DNA of 64,000 bases from Limimaricola sp. (GTDB taxonomy: Bacteria; Pseudomonadota; Alphaproteobacteria; Rhodobacterales; Rhodobacteraceae): contig NZ_WGLM01000006.1 of the NCBI RefSeq assembly GCF_016125575.1, positions 186,001 through 250,000 of the forward strand, given 5' to 3'. The notes under the pieces were generated by a model that did no database searches, was not told the origin of the DNA, and was given only the letters and a program-made list of their open reading frames with translations. The position numbers were made by a program, and so were the translations under genes. Shown here in pieces: positions 9,084-18,395 of the stretch. The first letter of the stretch is position 1. Each line of letters starts with the position of its first letter.

Positions 9084-10517
9084 ATGAAAAAGCTTGTGAT
9101 CGCCGCCACGACCGGAACAGTGCTGGGCCTGCTCGCCACGACCCAGATCGCCGGTCCCCTGATCGCGCAGGAGGCCAACCGCAACAGCAGCGTCTACGAA
9201 CAGCTTGACCTGTTCGGTGACGTGTTCCAGCGCATTCGCGACCAGTACGTCGAACCCGTCGACGAAAAGAAGCTGATCGAGGCCGCGATCAACGGCATGC
9301 TGTCCTCGCTCGATCCGCATTCCAGCTATCTGTCGGCCACGGACGCCGCCGCGATGCGGGTGCAGACGCGGGGCGAGTTCGGCGGGCTGGGCATCGAGGT
9401 GACGCAGGACCAAGGCTGGATCAAGGTCGTCTCGCCGATGGACGGCACGCCGGCCGCGGCCGCGGGCATCCAGACTGGCGACTACATCACCGCCGTCAAC
9501 GGCGAAAGCCTGATGGGCCTGACGCTCGACCAGTCGGTCGACAAGATGCGCGGGCCGGTCGGATCGGACGTCACCATTACCATCGTGCGCAAGGGCGTGA
9601 CCGACCCGTTCGATGTTTCACTGGTGCGTGACACGATCAAGCTGACTGCCGTGCGCGCCCGGACCGAGGGCCAGACGGTGGTTCTGCGTATCTCGACCTT
9701 CAACGACCAGACGTTCCAGAACCTGCAGGACGGCATCAAGGCGCAGGTCGCCGCCGCCGGGGGCATGGACAAGGTCAACGGGTTCGTCATCGACCTGCGC
9801 AACGATCCCGGCGGGTTGCTGAACCAGGCGATCTATGTGGCCGATGCCTTCCTCAACGCCGGCGAGATCGTGTCGACCCGTGGCCGCCTGCCCTCGGATG
9901 GCGAACGCTACAACGCCACGCCGGGCGATCTGGCGATGGGCAAGCCGATTGTCGTTCTGATCAACGGCGGCACCGCCTCGGCCTCGGAAATCGTGGCGGG
10001 CGCGTTGCAGGACCACCACCGCGCGGTAGTGATCGGCACGAAGTCGTTCGGCAAGGGCTCGGTCCAGACCGTGATGCCGCTGAAGGGCGACGCCGCGATG
10101 AAGCTGACCACGGCGCGCTACTACACGCCATCGGGCCGGTCGATCCAGAACCTTGGCATCCAGCCCGACATCATCGTGGAACAGCCGCCGCCGCCACCCG
10201 CAGGCGCCGTTAGCTCCGGCGATCAGCCGGCGCAGCCGCAGATGCGCTCTGAGGCGGACCTGCGCGGCGCACTCAACAACGACAGCCTGACGCCCGACGA
10301 GATGAAGCAAGTTCAGGAGGACCGAGCCAAGGCCGAGGCCGCCGCGAAACTGCGCGACGAGGACTACCAGTTGGCCTATGCCATCGACATCCTCACCGGG
10401 CTGAACAAGCTGGGCAATGGCGGCGCCACCAGCGACAGCGCGGCCACGCCGCCCGCCGCCGATGCCGCGCCCGCGTCTGACGCAGCGCCGGCGCCGGCTC
10501 CGGCTCCGGCGAACTGA
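9084..10517 (+). CDS. ctpA: C-terminal processing peptidase, S41 family
   Basis: 477 residues from the ATG at 9084, which follows AGGAG (9074-9078). It has an N-terminal signal/anchor (about 1-29), a PDZ domain (about 95-170) with the GGLGIEV entry, and the S41 catalytic core. The Ser/Lys dyad is Ser299 in GTASASE and Lys324 in FGKG. The tail (about 450-477) is rich in Ala and Pro and ends in [10 protein letters not shown]. CtpA enzymes trim or degrade periplasmic proteins, including cell-wall hydrolases. Position after an EnvC-like activator suggests a shared envelope role, but that is inference. Confidence 0.93.
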   Translation: MKKLVIAATTGTVLGLLATTQIAGPLIAQEANRNSSVYEQLDLFGDVFQRIRDQYVEPVDEKKLIEAAINGMLSSLDPHSSYLSATDAAAMRVQTRGEFGGLGIEVTQDQGWIKVVSPMDGTPAAAAGIQTGDYITAVNGESLMGLTLDQSVDKMRGPVGSDVTITIVRKGVTDPFDVSLVRDTIKLTAVRARTEGQTVVLRISTFNDQTFQNLQDGIKAQVAAAGGMDKVNGFVIDLRNDPGGLLNQAIYVADAFLNAGEIVSTRGRLPSDGERYNATPGDLAMGKPIVVLINGGTASASEIVAGALQDHHRAVVIGTKSFGKGSVQTVMPLKGDAAMKLTTARYYTPSGRSIQNLGIQPDIIVEQPPPPPAGAVSSGDQPAQPQMRSEADLRGALNNDSLTPDEMKQVQEDRAKAEAAAKLRDEDYQLAYAIDILTGLNKLGNGGATSDSAATPPAADAAPASDAAPAPAPAPAN

Positions 10518-10561
10518 CCCCGGGAAAGGGGGCGGGCCAATGGCTCGCCCTCGCCAACGCC

Positions 10562-11044
10562 ATGACCCCCGAGGATATCGCCCGCCTTCCCTATCGCCGC
10601 AATGTCGGCGTGATGCTGGTCAACCCGGCCGGGCGCGTGTTCGTCGGCCAACGTCGCGACCGCGACCAGGACGCATGGCAGATGCCGCAAGGTGGCATCG
10701 ACGCGGGCGAAGACCCCCGCGGCGCGGCCTTGCGCGAACTGGAGGAGGAAACCGGGGTCTCGCCCGCGCTGGTGCGGATCGAGGCCGAAACCCCCGGCTG
10801 GATCGCCTACGACCTGCCGCATGACGTGGTGCCGACCATCTGGAAGGGCCGCTATCGTGGGCAAGAGCAGAAGTGGTTCCTGATGCGATTCCTCGGCACC
10901 GATGATCAGGTCGACATCGCCCGCAACCACCCCGAATTCTCGCGCTGGCGCTGGGCCGCGCCGGACGAACTGGTGCCCGGCATCGTCGCCTTCAAGCGCG
11001 ATGTCTATGCCCGCGTCCTGCAGGAATTCGGCGCGCTTCTTTAA
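10562..11044 (+). CDS. rppH: RNA pyrophosphohydrolase RppH (Nudix)
   Basis: 160 residues. It removes pyrophosphate from the 5' triphosphate of mRNA, opening it to 5'-end-dependent decay. The complete Nudix box spans residues 44-66 (G, five residues, E50, seven residues, REL-E-EETGV). N-terminal [11 protein letters not shown] and C-terminal [14 protein letters not shown] are typical of RppH and related Nudix hydrolases. The gene starts at ATG 10562, 44 bp after ctpA, so it is probably in the same operon. Its TAA stop shares a TTAA palindrome with the convergent transglycosylase gene. Confidence 0.93.
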   Translation: MTPEDIARLPYRRNVGVMLVNPAGRVFVGQRRDRDQDAWQMPQGGIDAGEDPRGAALRELEEETGVSPALVRIEAETPGWIAYDLPHDVVPTIWKGRYRGQEQKWFLMRFLGTDDQVDIARNHPEFSRWRWAAPDELVPGIVAFKRDVYARVLQEFGALL

Positions 11045-12441
11045 CCCCGCAGCCGCGTCAGCAGTGCCAGCGAGGCATAGCCGTCCGGGATCAGCCCATG
11101 CGCGCGCTGATACCCGCGCACCGCGTCGATGGTCAGTGGCCCGATCAGGCCATCAGCCCGCGCCGGATACCCCGCCGCCGTCAGCCGCCGCTGCAACTCG
11201 ACCCGCTCGGCAAAACTCAGCGCGCGGTCGCCGCGTGGCCATGAGTGATGGATCGGCCCGCCGCCCATGATCCGGTCGGCCAGATGGCCAACGCCAATGA
11301 TATAGGCATCGGCGGTGTTGTAGCGTTCGATCACGTCGAAGTTGTGGAAGATCATAAAGGCCGCGCCCTGCGCCCCCGCCGGTACCAGGATGGAGCCCGC
11401 ACCGTAATTCGGCACTGCCCGCCCGTTCAGCCCGACCACGCCCAGCCGCGCCCACTCGGCGGGCGAGCGGGTGATGCGTCGGTCGGCCAGCGCATAGTCG
11501 AAGCCGCGCGGCAGGTTAACCTCCACCCCCCAAGGCTGGCCACGGGTCCAGCCGTGTCGCGCAAGGTAGGCCGCCGTCGAGGCCAGCGCGTCGGTCGGGT
11601 CGTCAGACCAGATGTCGCGCCGCCCGTCGCCGTTGAAATCCACCGCGTAGGCGAGGTACGAGGTTGGCATGAACTGGGTATGGCCCATTGCGCCCGCCCA
11701 GCTGCCGGTCATGTCGGCCGCGCGCACGTCGCCATGATCGAGGATACGCAGCGCCGCCATCAACTCGTTCTCGAAGAACCGGCCGCGCCGCCCCTCGTAG
11801 GCCAGCGTCGCCAACGAGGCGACGATGTGACTACTCCCGCGATGGGTGCCATAGGCGCTTTCCAGCCCCCAGATTGCCACCACGTATTGCCGGTCCACGC
11901 CATAGCGCGCCTCGATCTGATCGAGCAGGCCGGAATAGCGCCGCAGCGCCGCCCGCCCCGAACTGACCCGGCTGTCCGACGCGGCACTGTCAAGATAGTC
12001 CCACAGGGTCTTGGTGAATTCCGACTGGTTGGCATCGCGGCGCAACGCGTCGGTGTCCAACTGCACGCCGGCAAAGGCGGCGTCCAGCGTCCGCCGGCTG
12101 ATCCCGCGCGCTTCGGCCCGGTGCCGGAAGGCCGTGATCCAGCGGGCAAACCCCGGATCGGCGGTATCGGCCACCTTCATGACCATGTCGCGCTCTCCCG
12201 GCCGCGCGAAGGGCCGGGGCGAAACCGACAGGATGACACTCGAACCGCCATCTCGCGCCGAGGCAACGGCAGCGGCCACCGCGGCATCACCACCGCCCAG
12301 CCCCGCCGGACGGCCCTGCGGCGCGATCGAGGCCACCAGTGGCGCGGCCTGCGCAACCGTGGTCAATGGCGCAAAGAATGCGCCTGCGGCAAGAATGGCC
12401 GCGCCCCGCGCGGCCCGGACTGCTCTCATGTCACGATCCAT
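11041..12441 (-). CDS. lytic murein transglycosylase (MltB-type) with peptidoglycan-binding domain
   Basis: 466 residues. A signal peptide covers about 1-32 ([17 protein letters not shown]). The SLT_2/MltB catalytic domain spans about 95-385, with the catalytic Glu194 in [18 protein letters not shown]_binding_1 repeat lies at about 405-466 ([19 protein letters not shown]). These enzymes cleave glycan strands of peptidoglycan to 1,6-anhydro ends in the periplasm. The protein lacks a lipobox, so it is likely soluble, as for MltB paralogues in Rhodobacterales. The start is the ATG at 12441; the ATG four codons on is also possible. A 100-bp gap separates it from rnr upstream. Confidence 0.9.
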   Translation of the reverse strand: MDRDMRAVRAARGAAILAAGAFFAPLTTVAQAAPLVASIAPQGRPAGLGGGDAAVAAAVASARDGGSSVILSVSPRPFARPGERDMVMKVADTADPGFARWITAFRHRAEARGISRRTLDAAFAGVQLDTDALRRDANQSEFTKTLWDYLDSAASDSRVSSGRAALRRYSGLLDQIEARYGVDRQYVVAIWGLESAYGTHRGSSHIVASLATLAYEGRRGRFFENELMAALRILDHGDVRAADMTGSWAGAMGHTQFMPTSYLAYAVDFNGDGRRDIWSDDPTDALASTAAYLARHGWTRGQPWGVEVNLPRGFDYALADRRITRSPAEWARLGVVGLNGRAVPNYGAGSILVPAGAQGAAFMIFHNFDVIERYNTADAYIIGVGHLADRIMGGGPIHHSWPRGDRALSFAERVELQRRLTAAGYPARADGLIGPLTIDAVRGYQRAHGLIPDGYASLALLTRLRG

Positions 12442-12541
12442 TTGCTGGACGGTTCTTGATAATTGCGGCCGAGCCTACCCGGAATCGGGCCGTTCCGCCA
12501 TTGCACTGCCCCGGCGCGCGCATTTTTCCGCCGGGCCTGCG

Positions 12542-14800
12542 CTAGTGCCGGCTGCGCTTGACCTTGCGGGCCTTGGCCGCGGCGGCCCGCTTGGCCTTGG
12601 CCAGCCGCGGGCGCGCCGCCTTGCCCCGGCCGCGATGGGTGGGGCCGCGCGGCATCAACCGCTCGTCCAGCGTCACCAATTCGGCGATCAGTCCGCCGGT
12701 CACGGCCGAGGCTTCGGCCAGCTTGACCGTCACCCGCTGGCCCAGCCCGATGATCGTGCCGCTGTCAGCGCCCATCAGCGTCTGCGCCTCGGCGTCGAAG
12801 TGGAAGAACTCGTGCCCCAGCGTGCGGATCGGGATCAGCGCATCGGCTCCCGTCTCGTCCAGTTTCACGAAGAGGCCAAAGCGCGCCACGCCGCTGATCC
12901 GCCCGGCAAACTCCGCCCCCACCCTGTCCGACAGGAAGGCGGCAAGGTAGCGGTCGGTCGTGTCGCGCTCTGCCATCATCGAGCGCCGCTCGGTATCGCT
13001 GATCTGCTGGGCAGTCTCGTCGAGATGTTCGACATCGAAGGGCCCAAGCCCGTCATCACCCCAGTGATGCGCCGTGATCAGGCCGCGATGCACGATCAGG
13101 TCCGAATAACGCCGGATCGGCGAGGTGAAATGCGCGTAGTGCCGCAGCGCCAGTCCGAAATGGCCAAAATTCTCGGGCGCGTAATAGGCCTGCGTCATCG
13201 ACCGCAGCGTGGCAAGGTTGATCAACTCGTCCTGGTCGGTGCCCGCCGCCTGTGCCAGCAGGTGGTTGAGCTGCGCGGTATGCAACACCTGCCCCTTGGC
13301 CAGCACCAGCCCCGAGGCATGGGCAACCTCTCGCAGCGCATCCAGCTTTTCGGGGCTGGGCTCTTCATGCACGCGGAACAGCAGCTGCGTGCGCTTGGCC
13401 ACCAGCGTTTCGGCCGCGGCGACATTGGCGAGGATCATGAATTCCTCGATCAGCCGGTGCGCGTCCAGCCGCTCCTTGAAGGCGACCGAAGCGACGGTGC
13501 CGGCCTCGTCCAGCACGATCCGCCGCTCCGGCAGGTCCAGATCCAGCGGCTGGCGCACCGCGCGGGCGCGGTTCAGCGCGGCATGGGCGCCGTAAAGCGG
13601 CGCGATGACCTCGGCCATCAGCGGGGCAACCTTCTCGCCCGGATGGCCGTCCTGCCCCGCCTGCACCTCTTCGTAATTCAGCGACGCGGCCGAACGCATC
13701 AGCGCGCGGGTGAAACGGTGGGAAATCTTGTCGCCCTCAGCCGAGATTCGCATCTCCACCGCAAGGCAGGGCCGGTCGACGCCCTCGTGCAGCGAACACA
13801 GGTCGCCCGACAGGCGGTCGGGCAGCATCGGCACCACGCGGTCGGGGAAATAGGTGGAGTTGCCGCGCTTTCGCGCCTCGTGGTCCAGCGCCGAGCCGGG
13901 GCGGACGTAATGCGCGACATCGGCGATCGCCACCCACAGGATGAACCCGCCCGGATTGGCCGGGTCGGGGTCGGGGATGGCAAGGCAGGCATCGTCATGG
14001 TCGCGCGCATCGGCCGGGTCGATGGTGACCAGCGGCAGGTGGCGCAAGTCCTCGCGCTTGCCCAGCCCGACGGGGGTCTGGGCATCCGCCTCGGCGATCA
14101 CCGCGTCGGGGAAATGGTCGGGGATGCCGTGCTGGTGGATCGCGATCAGCGATACCGCACGCGGCGCGCTGGGGTCGCCGAGGCGGGCCACGATGCGCGC
14201 CTTGGGCAGGCCCAGCCGGCCCTTGGGGCCAATCTGCTCGGCCTCGACCAGTTCACCATCCTTGGCGCCATACTCCGCACCCGGGCCCACCACCCATTGC
14301 CGGTCCTGCCCCTTGTCGACAGGCAGAATGCGTCCGCCTTCGGAGTCGCGCTTGAAAACACCAACGATGCGCTGCGGGTTCATCCCGATGCGCCGGATCA
14401 GCCGCGCGGTATAGTCGTGGTCCTCACCCCGCACCTCGGTCATCCGCGCCAGAATGCGGTCGCCCGCGCCTAGCGCCGGATCGCTTTCGCGCAGCAGCAT
14501 CAGCACGCGGGGTGGCCGCGCCTCGCCCTGCCATTCCAGCGGGCGGGCGAACAGGTCGCCATCGGCATCGGGCGCCATCACCTCCAGCACCGCAACGGGC
14601 GGCAGCTTGTCGGCATCGCGGTAGCTGTGGCGGCGCTTGGTCAGGGCGCCCTCCGCCTCCATCTCGCGCAACAGCGCCTTGAGGTCGACCCGCGCCGCCC
14701 CCTTGATGCCGAAGGCGCGCGCGATGTCGCGCTTTGCGGTCAGCGTTGGGTTCTCGGCGATCCAGGTCAGGATCTGCGCCTTGGAGGGAAGGGTGCTCAT
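12542..14800 (-). CDS. rnr: ribonuclease R
   Basis: 752 residues, normal size. It is a processive 3'-5' exoribonuclease that can degrade structured RNA. An N-terminal winged-helix-like part (about 1-70) is followed by cold-shock domains, then the RNB catalytic domain (about 255-590) with the acidic cluster in TIDPADARDHDDACLAI. An S1 RNA-binding domain follows (about 630-715, GRISGVARFGLFVKLDETGADALI), then a Lys/Arg-rich tail. The ATG at 14800 gives the expected N-terminus. A 91-bp gap holding a dispersed repeat lies between it and dapE. Confidence 0.95.
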   Translation of the reverse strand: MSTLPSKAQILTWIAENPTLTAKRDIARAFGIKGAARVDLKALLREMEAEGALTKRRHSYRDADKLPPVAVLEVMAPDADGDLFARPLEWQGEARPPRVLMLLRESDPALGAGDRILARMTEVRGEDHDYTARLIRRIGMNPQRIVGVFKRDSEGGRILPVDKGQDRQWVVGPGAEYGAKDGELVEAEQIGPKGRLGLPKARIVARLGDPSAPRAVSLIAIHQHGIPDHFPDAVIAEADAQTPVGLGKREDLRHLPLVTIDPADARDHDDACLAIPDPDPANPGGFILWVAIADVAHYVRPGSALDHEARKRGNSTYFPDRVVPMLPDRLSGDLCSLHEGVDRPCLAVEMRISAEGDKISHRFTRALMRSAASLNYEEVQAGQDGHPGEKVAPLMAEVIAPLYGAHAALNRARAVRQPLDLDLPERRIVLDEAGTVASVAFKERLDAHRLIEEFMILANVAAAETLVAKRTQLLFRVHEEPSPEKLDALREVAHASGLVLAKGQVLHTAQLNHLLAQAAGTDQDELINLATLRSMTQAYYAPENFGHFGLALRHYAHFTSPIRRYSDLIVHRGLITAHHWGDDGLGPFDVEHLDETAQQISDTERRSMMAERDTTDRYLAAFLSDRVGAEFAGRISGVARFGLFVKLDETGADALIPIRTLGHEFFHFDAEAQTLMGADSGTIIGLGQRVTVKLAEASAVTGGLIAELVTLDERLMPRGPTHRGRGKAARPRLAKAKRAAAAKARKVKRSRH

Positions 14801-14851
14801 GCCCCTGCCCTACCATGCGCCCCGTCGCCCGTCACCGGGAAACACCCGCGC

Positions 14852-14899
14852 CTTCATCTTGCCCCAAATACTCTCGCCGGAGGCATCGCCGTCAGGCGA
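14852..14899 (-). repeat. 3'-end repeat module, copy 2 (after dapE)
   Basis: On the minus strand the dapE stop lies within a small hairpin TCGCC-GTCA-GGCGA (14886-14899). This is followed by GCCTCCGGCGAGAGTATTT and GGGGCAAGATGAAG down to 14852. It is the same block as the other three copies, in the same orientation relative to the gene it ends. The CTCC/GGAG-like pair before TATTT could act as a short terminator stem; in this copy it reads CTCC...AGAG, so pairing is weaker. Confidence 0.65.
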
Positions 14900-16040
14900 A
14901 ATACTCCCGCAGAATCCGGGAATAGACCGCCTTCAGCCGGGTGATCAGCGCCACCTCCACCCGTTCGTCCACCGCGTGCATCGTCTTGCCCACCAGCCCG
15001 AATTCCACCACCGGGCAGTGATCCTTGACAAAGCGCGCGTCCGAGGTCCCGCCCGAGGTCGACAGCACAGGCTCAATCCCGGTCTCGGCTTTCACCGCGC
15101 CTGCCACCATCTCTGACAGCGGCCCCGGTGGGGTGAGGAAACTCTCGCCCGAAACCTTCACCTCAACCGCGATCTTCACACCGCAGGCTTCGGCAACCTG
15201 CGCGGCCTCGGCCCGTAGCCATGCCGTAAGGCTGTCACCGCTATGGGCGTCGTTGAAACGGACATTGATGGTGGCGCGGCATTGCGCGGGGATCACGTTG
15301 GTCGCGGGGTTACCGGTGTCGATCGTCACCGGCACCAGCACGGAAGGGTCGAAATGATCTGTCCCCGAATCCAGCTCATGCGCACAAAGCCTGTCGATCA
15401 GCCGTGCCATCGCGGGCAGCGGGTTCTTTGCCCGCGCCGGGTAGGCCGAATGGCCCTGCACCCCTGTCACGGTCACGAAGGCGCTAAGCGAGCCGCGCCG
15501 ACCGATCTTCATCGCCTCGCCGAAGGTCTCGGGGCAGGTCGGCTCGCCCACCAGGCAAACCGACATCGTCTCATGTTCGGCGGCCATCCAGTCGAGCAGC
15601 GCAACGGTGCCATCCTTCGCGTCGCCCTCCTCGTCGCCGGTGATCGCCAGAATCACCGCACCATCGGGCGGCGTGTCGCGAACGAAATCCACCGCCGCCG
15701 CGACAAAGGCCGCGACGCCAGATTTCATGTCGGTCGCGCCGCGCCCCCAGAGAAAACCGTCACGGATCTCTCCGCCGAACGGATCGACGCTCCACGCCTT
15801 CGCATCGCCCACCGGCACCACGTCGACGTGGCCGTTGAAGCCGAAACTGCGGTTGGCGCCCTTGCGGCCCCAGCGCGCAAAGAGGTTCGACACACCGCCC
15901 CGGTCGACCCGCGAGCAGGTGAACCCGGCATCGGACAAAAGCTTTTCCAGCAGCACCAGCGCGCCGCCTTCGGCCGGCGTCACCGAGGGACAGCGGACAA
16001 GAGCAGCCGTCAGGGCAACGGGATCGGTTGGTTCAGTCAT
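14892..16040 (-). CDS. dapE: succinyl-diaminopimelate desuccinylase
   Basis: 382 residues. It hydrolyses N-succinyl-LL-diaminopimelate to LL-DAP and succinate, in the succinylase branch of lysine and peptidoglycan precursor synthesis. It is an M20-family di-zinc enzyme: His71 and Asp73 in GHVDVVP, Asp104 in [10 protein letters not shown], and Glu137-Glu138 in TGDEEGD. The dimerisation domain is about 180-295. The ATG at 16040 has a GAAGGAG-like site upstream. dapD, the preceding step in the pathway, lies 2.9 kb away on the same strand. Length is typical. Confidence 0.95.
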   Translation of the reverse strand: MTEPTDPVALTAALVRCPSVTPAEGGALVLLEKLLSDAGFTCSRVDRGGVSNLFARWGRKGANRSFGFNGHVDVVPVGDAKAWSVDPFGGEIRDGFLWGRGATDMKSGVAAFVAAAVDFVRDTPPDGAVILAITGDEEGDAKDGTVALLDWMAAEHETMSVCLVGEPTCPETFGEAMKIGRRGSLSAFVTVTGVQGHSAYPARAKNPLPAMARLIDRLCAHELDSGTDHFDPSVLVPVTIDTGNPATNVIPAQCRATINVRFNDAHSGDSLTAWLRAEAAQVAEACGVKIAVEVKVSGESFLTPPGPLSEMVAGAVKAETGIEPVLSTSGGTSDARFVKDHCPVVEFGLVGKTMHAVDERVEVALITRLKAVYSRILREYFA

Positions 16041-16269
16041 TGGAGGTCTCCTTCAGGTCTTGGCTATCGCGGTGGCCTGCCCGATGCAATCGGGCCGGGC
16101 ATCCCGATAACTGTGGCCACTTGGCGACAAATTGGCAGCGTTTCGTGCGCCAAGGCACAATCGCCCCTCCCCAAGGCCCGTCACTTTGCGCTAGGGACAT
16201 CATCAATAAGATGACCCGAGGCAGGGCAGAGCAGATGAGACGATCCCGGACCGCAAAGCGCGCCGCCCA

Positions 16270-17391
16270 ATGGCGTGTGCCTGCCATCGCGCAGGTGCGG
16301 CGTTGAGCTGGGTCGGCCTGCGAGAAGGCGCGCGGGGGCAGTTCTGCCCGCAAGGGCTGGGCCGACCGGCCCCCTCCACCCCGGCCGATCCCGATGCCTT
16401 GTTGCCGCGCGGCACGCTTATGCTGGCCTTCGAGGTTGATCCGATGCAGCAGGGCGATCTCATCCGCCTTGACACGCACCAGCCATGGCCATGCGGGCTG
16501 ATGCTGGGCCTCGGCCCGCGCGGATCGGTCCACCTCACGCAATGGCAGGGAAACCAGATCGTCACCGCTGCTTTGCCGACCGACCTTGGCGCTGTCCGCG
16601 AAAGCACCGTGATCAGCTACAGCTGGGATGCCCCGACGCGGATCGGCACGCTCAGCCTCTGGCTGCCGGATCGGCGGCAACTGTTCCAGGCTGACGTGAT
16701 CGGGCCATTGCCGCTGTCCTATCGCATGGCCGCCGCGCTGATGACCCTGCCGGACGGCTGCCCGCTGGCACCCGGTGTCAGCTTTCTTGCGCTCTCGGAC
16801 CGGGTCGAGCCGGCGGGCCCGACCGCCACGATCGACGGCGCAGCACCTGTCGCCACGCCGCGCGGCGTGGTGCCGATGGGCCGTCTGCAACCGGGAGAGG
16901 TTGTTCTGACCGGGGATGGCGACATCGCGCAGGTCCGCTGGGCCGGATGGCAGGACCTGCCCGCACGCGGCCCCTTCGCACCGCTTGTCCTGCGCGCGCC
17001 CTATTACGGCGCGCGCGAGAACGTCACCATCGCCCCCTGTCAGCGGCTGGTTCTGCGCGGTTCTGGCGTCGAATACCTCTTCGCGCGCGACCGGGTTGGC
17101 GCGGCCGCGCGGCACCTTCGCCACGACCGGGCGATCGTGCCAGCCCCGCCCGTACTGGTGAAACGCTGGCACCAGGTCCTGCTGGACCGGCCCGCCAGCC
17201 TGATGCTCGCCGGGGTCGAGATGGAGGGGCTGGATGCAGCACCCTTGCTGGCCAATCCGGGCACGTGGGGCAGTTCGCTGTTGGCCGGAATGCCCAACGA
17301 ATGGCGCCCGCGCGGCCGGTTCCAGGACACGACGCTGCGCATCCTGAACAATACCGAAGCTGTCACACTGGCGATGTCCGGCGTGGCCTGA
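16270..17391 (+). CDS. Hint-domain protein with degenerate active site
   Basis: 373 residues from the ATG at 16270. That ATG has no ribosome site; the TTG at 16303 (residue 12, LSWVGLREG) has AGGTG upstream and may be the true start. The first 180 residues are unrecognised. From about 188 to 320 the sequence follows the Hedgehog/intein (Hint) domain common in Rhodobacterales: VATPRGVVPMGRLQPGEVVLTGDGD, RAPYYGARENVTIAPCQRLVL, and EYLFARDRVGAAARHL. The usual CFTPGT opening with its nucleophilic Cys is replaced by GAAPVATP, and the SPxHR motif by APCQR. So self-cleavage is unlikely. It sits between dapE (divergent) and a dapD-containing block. Role unknown. Confidence 0.72.
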   Translation: MACACHRAGAALSWVGLREGARGQFCPQGLGRPAPSTPADPDALLPRGTLMLAFEVDPMQQGDLIRLDTHQPWPCGLMLGLGPRGSVHLTQWQGNQIVTAALPTDLGAVRESTVISYSWDAPTRIGTLSLWLPDRRQLFQADVIGPLPLSYRMAAALMTLPDGCPLAPGVSFLALSDRVEPAGPTATIDGAAPVATPRGVVPMGRLQPGEVVLTGDGDIAQVRWAGWQDLPARGPFAPLVLRAPYYGARENVTIAPCQRLVLRGSGVEYLFARDRVGAAARHLRHDRAIVPAPPVLVKRWHQVLLDRPASLMLAGVEMEGLDAAPLLANPGTWGSSLLAGMPNEWRPRGRFQDTTLRILNNTEAVTLAMSGVA

Positions 17392-17397
17392 CGCGGC

Positions 17398-17742
17398 CTA
17401 GTCGGCGGTATCGAAGAACGGCGTCATCTGCGCGACGATCACGCTGTTTTCCTCCAGCGCCTTGGCCATCAGCGCACGTTCATCTTCGTCGATGTCATGG
17501 CCGTCGGCCAGCCGTTCCTCCAGCGTGCCGTAGCCCGAAACATCGAGCGGCGCGAGATCGGCCTGCTTCAGGATCGCCACCGTCTCGCGCACCGCCTCGG
17601 CCTCGTCCACGCCGCTGGCGTAGCACATCAGCGCCGCCCCCGTGCTGCCCTCGGGCAGCCCGTCGCCGGGATGACGGCCAACCTCGACCAGAAGGGTATA
17701 GACCTGCTGGGGGCGCTTCTGTTTCACGGGTTTGTCTGGCAT
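17398..17742 (-). CDS. conserved hypothetical protein
   Basis: 114 residues from the ATG at 17742, which has a GGAG six bases upstream; an ATG at 17757 and a GTG at 17760 are in frame but poorly placed. It is acidic and soluble, with no signal peptide or membrane segment. Visible stretches are QVYTLLVEVGRHPGDGLPEG, ALMCYASGVDEAEAVRETVA, and a C-terminal DIDEDERALMAKALEENSV. I do not recognise a named family. It lies 42 bp after the GNAT gene on the same strand and converges with the Hint gene, with 6 bp between their stops. Likely part of the dapD-acetyltransferase transcription unit. Confidence 0.65.
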   Translation of the reverse strand: MPDKPVKQKRPQQVYTLLVEVGRHPGDGLPEGSTGAALMCYASGVDEAEAVRETVAILKQADLAPLDVSGYGTLEERLADGHDIDEDERALMAKALEENSVIVAQMTPFFDTAD

Positions 17743-17784
17743 CGCGCGCTCCGTCATCACGGGTTCGGCTCGCTCATAGGCGTT

Positions 17785-18288
17785 TCAGAGGTCGGCCGCC
17801 ATCTTGATTGCGTCATCCCCGCCGCCGTGATCGTCAAGGCCGGGGTCTTCGACAAAGCCCATCTTGCGGTAAAGCGAGAGCGCCTCGTGATGGCGCGGCA
17901 GCGCGCCCAGTTCCATGCGGCGAAAGCCCATCTCGGGCGCACAGTCCTGCAACCGGCTGACCAGCGCGCGGCCCGCCCCGCTGCCGCGCGCCGCCTCGCT
18001 GACGAACATGCGGTTCATCTCGCAGATACCATTACCGGCATCCGTCAGCATCACGATGCCCACAGGCATGCCGTCCAGCACGGCCAGCAGGCATTCGCCC
18101 TGCGGCGGCCCATACCTGACCCGCACGTCCGAGACGTTTTCAGCGAATTTCTGATGGGCAAGGTAATTGTCGATCTGGTCCTTGCGCTCGGGGTAGCGCG
18201 CGCGCAGCCAGTCGACAAAATCCCATGCCAGTCGTTCGACCGCGGCTGCCTGTGCTTTGGTGCGGACGGGTTCGATCTCCAGCATCAT
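17785..18288 (-). CDS. GNAT family N-acetyltransferase
   Basis: 167 residues with the GNAT fold. The acetyl-CoA pyrophosphate-binding loop is EAARGSGAGRALVSRL (about 97-112), preceded by the strand ICEMNRMFVS and followed by ALPRHHEALSLYRKMGFVEDPG. Substrate is unknown. Two ATG codons in tandem (18288 and 18285) serve as start, with AGGTAGG-like sequence upstream. It follows the AAC(6')-like gene after 107 bp that holds no evident gene. Confidence 0.85.
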   Translation of the reverse strand: MMLEIEPVRTKAQAAAVERLAWDFVDWLRARYPERKDQIDNYLAHQKFAENVSDVRVRYGPPQGECLLAVLDGMPVGIVMLTDAGNGICEMNRMFVSEAARGSGAGRALVSRLQDCAPEMGFRRMELGALPRHHEALSLYRKMGFVEDPGLDDHGGGDDAIKMAADL

Positions 18289-18395
18289 CGGACCTACCTG
18301 AATTGCCTGCCCTCAATTGCGCAGTCACAGTCTGGCACGACACGTGGGCGTCGCACCAGACAAGGAAAACGGCCGGGACCTTGCCCCCCGCCCAC

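Noticed and set aside
10450-10517. Proline/alanine tandem codons at the end of ctpA as a repeat array
   Set aside because: This is a low-complexity Ala-Pro tail of CtpA and not a CRISPR or other array.
12011-14473. An 820-codon open frame on the plus strand opposite rnr
   Set aside because: It lies entirely over rnr and the start of the transglycosylase gene, is rich in Arg, Ala and His as expected from the complement of GC-rich codons, and shows no domain.
18289-18395. Gap between the two GNAT genes as a hidden gene or RNA
   Set aside because: No start with a ribosome site and no convincing hairpin; probably a spacer or promoter.
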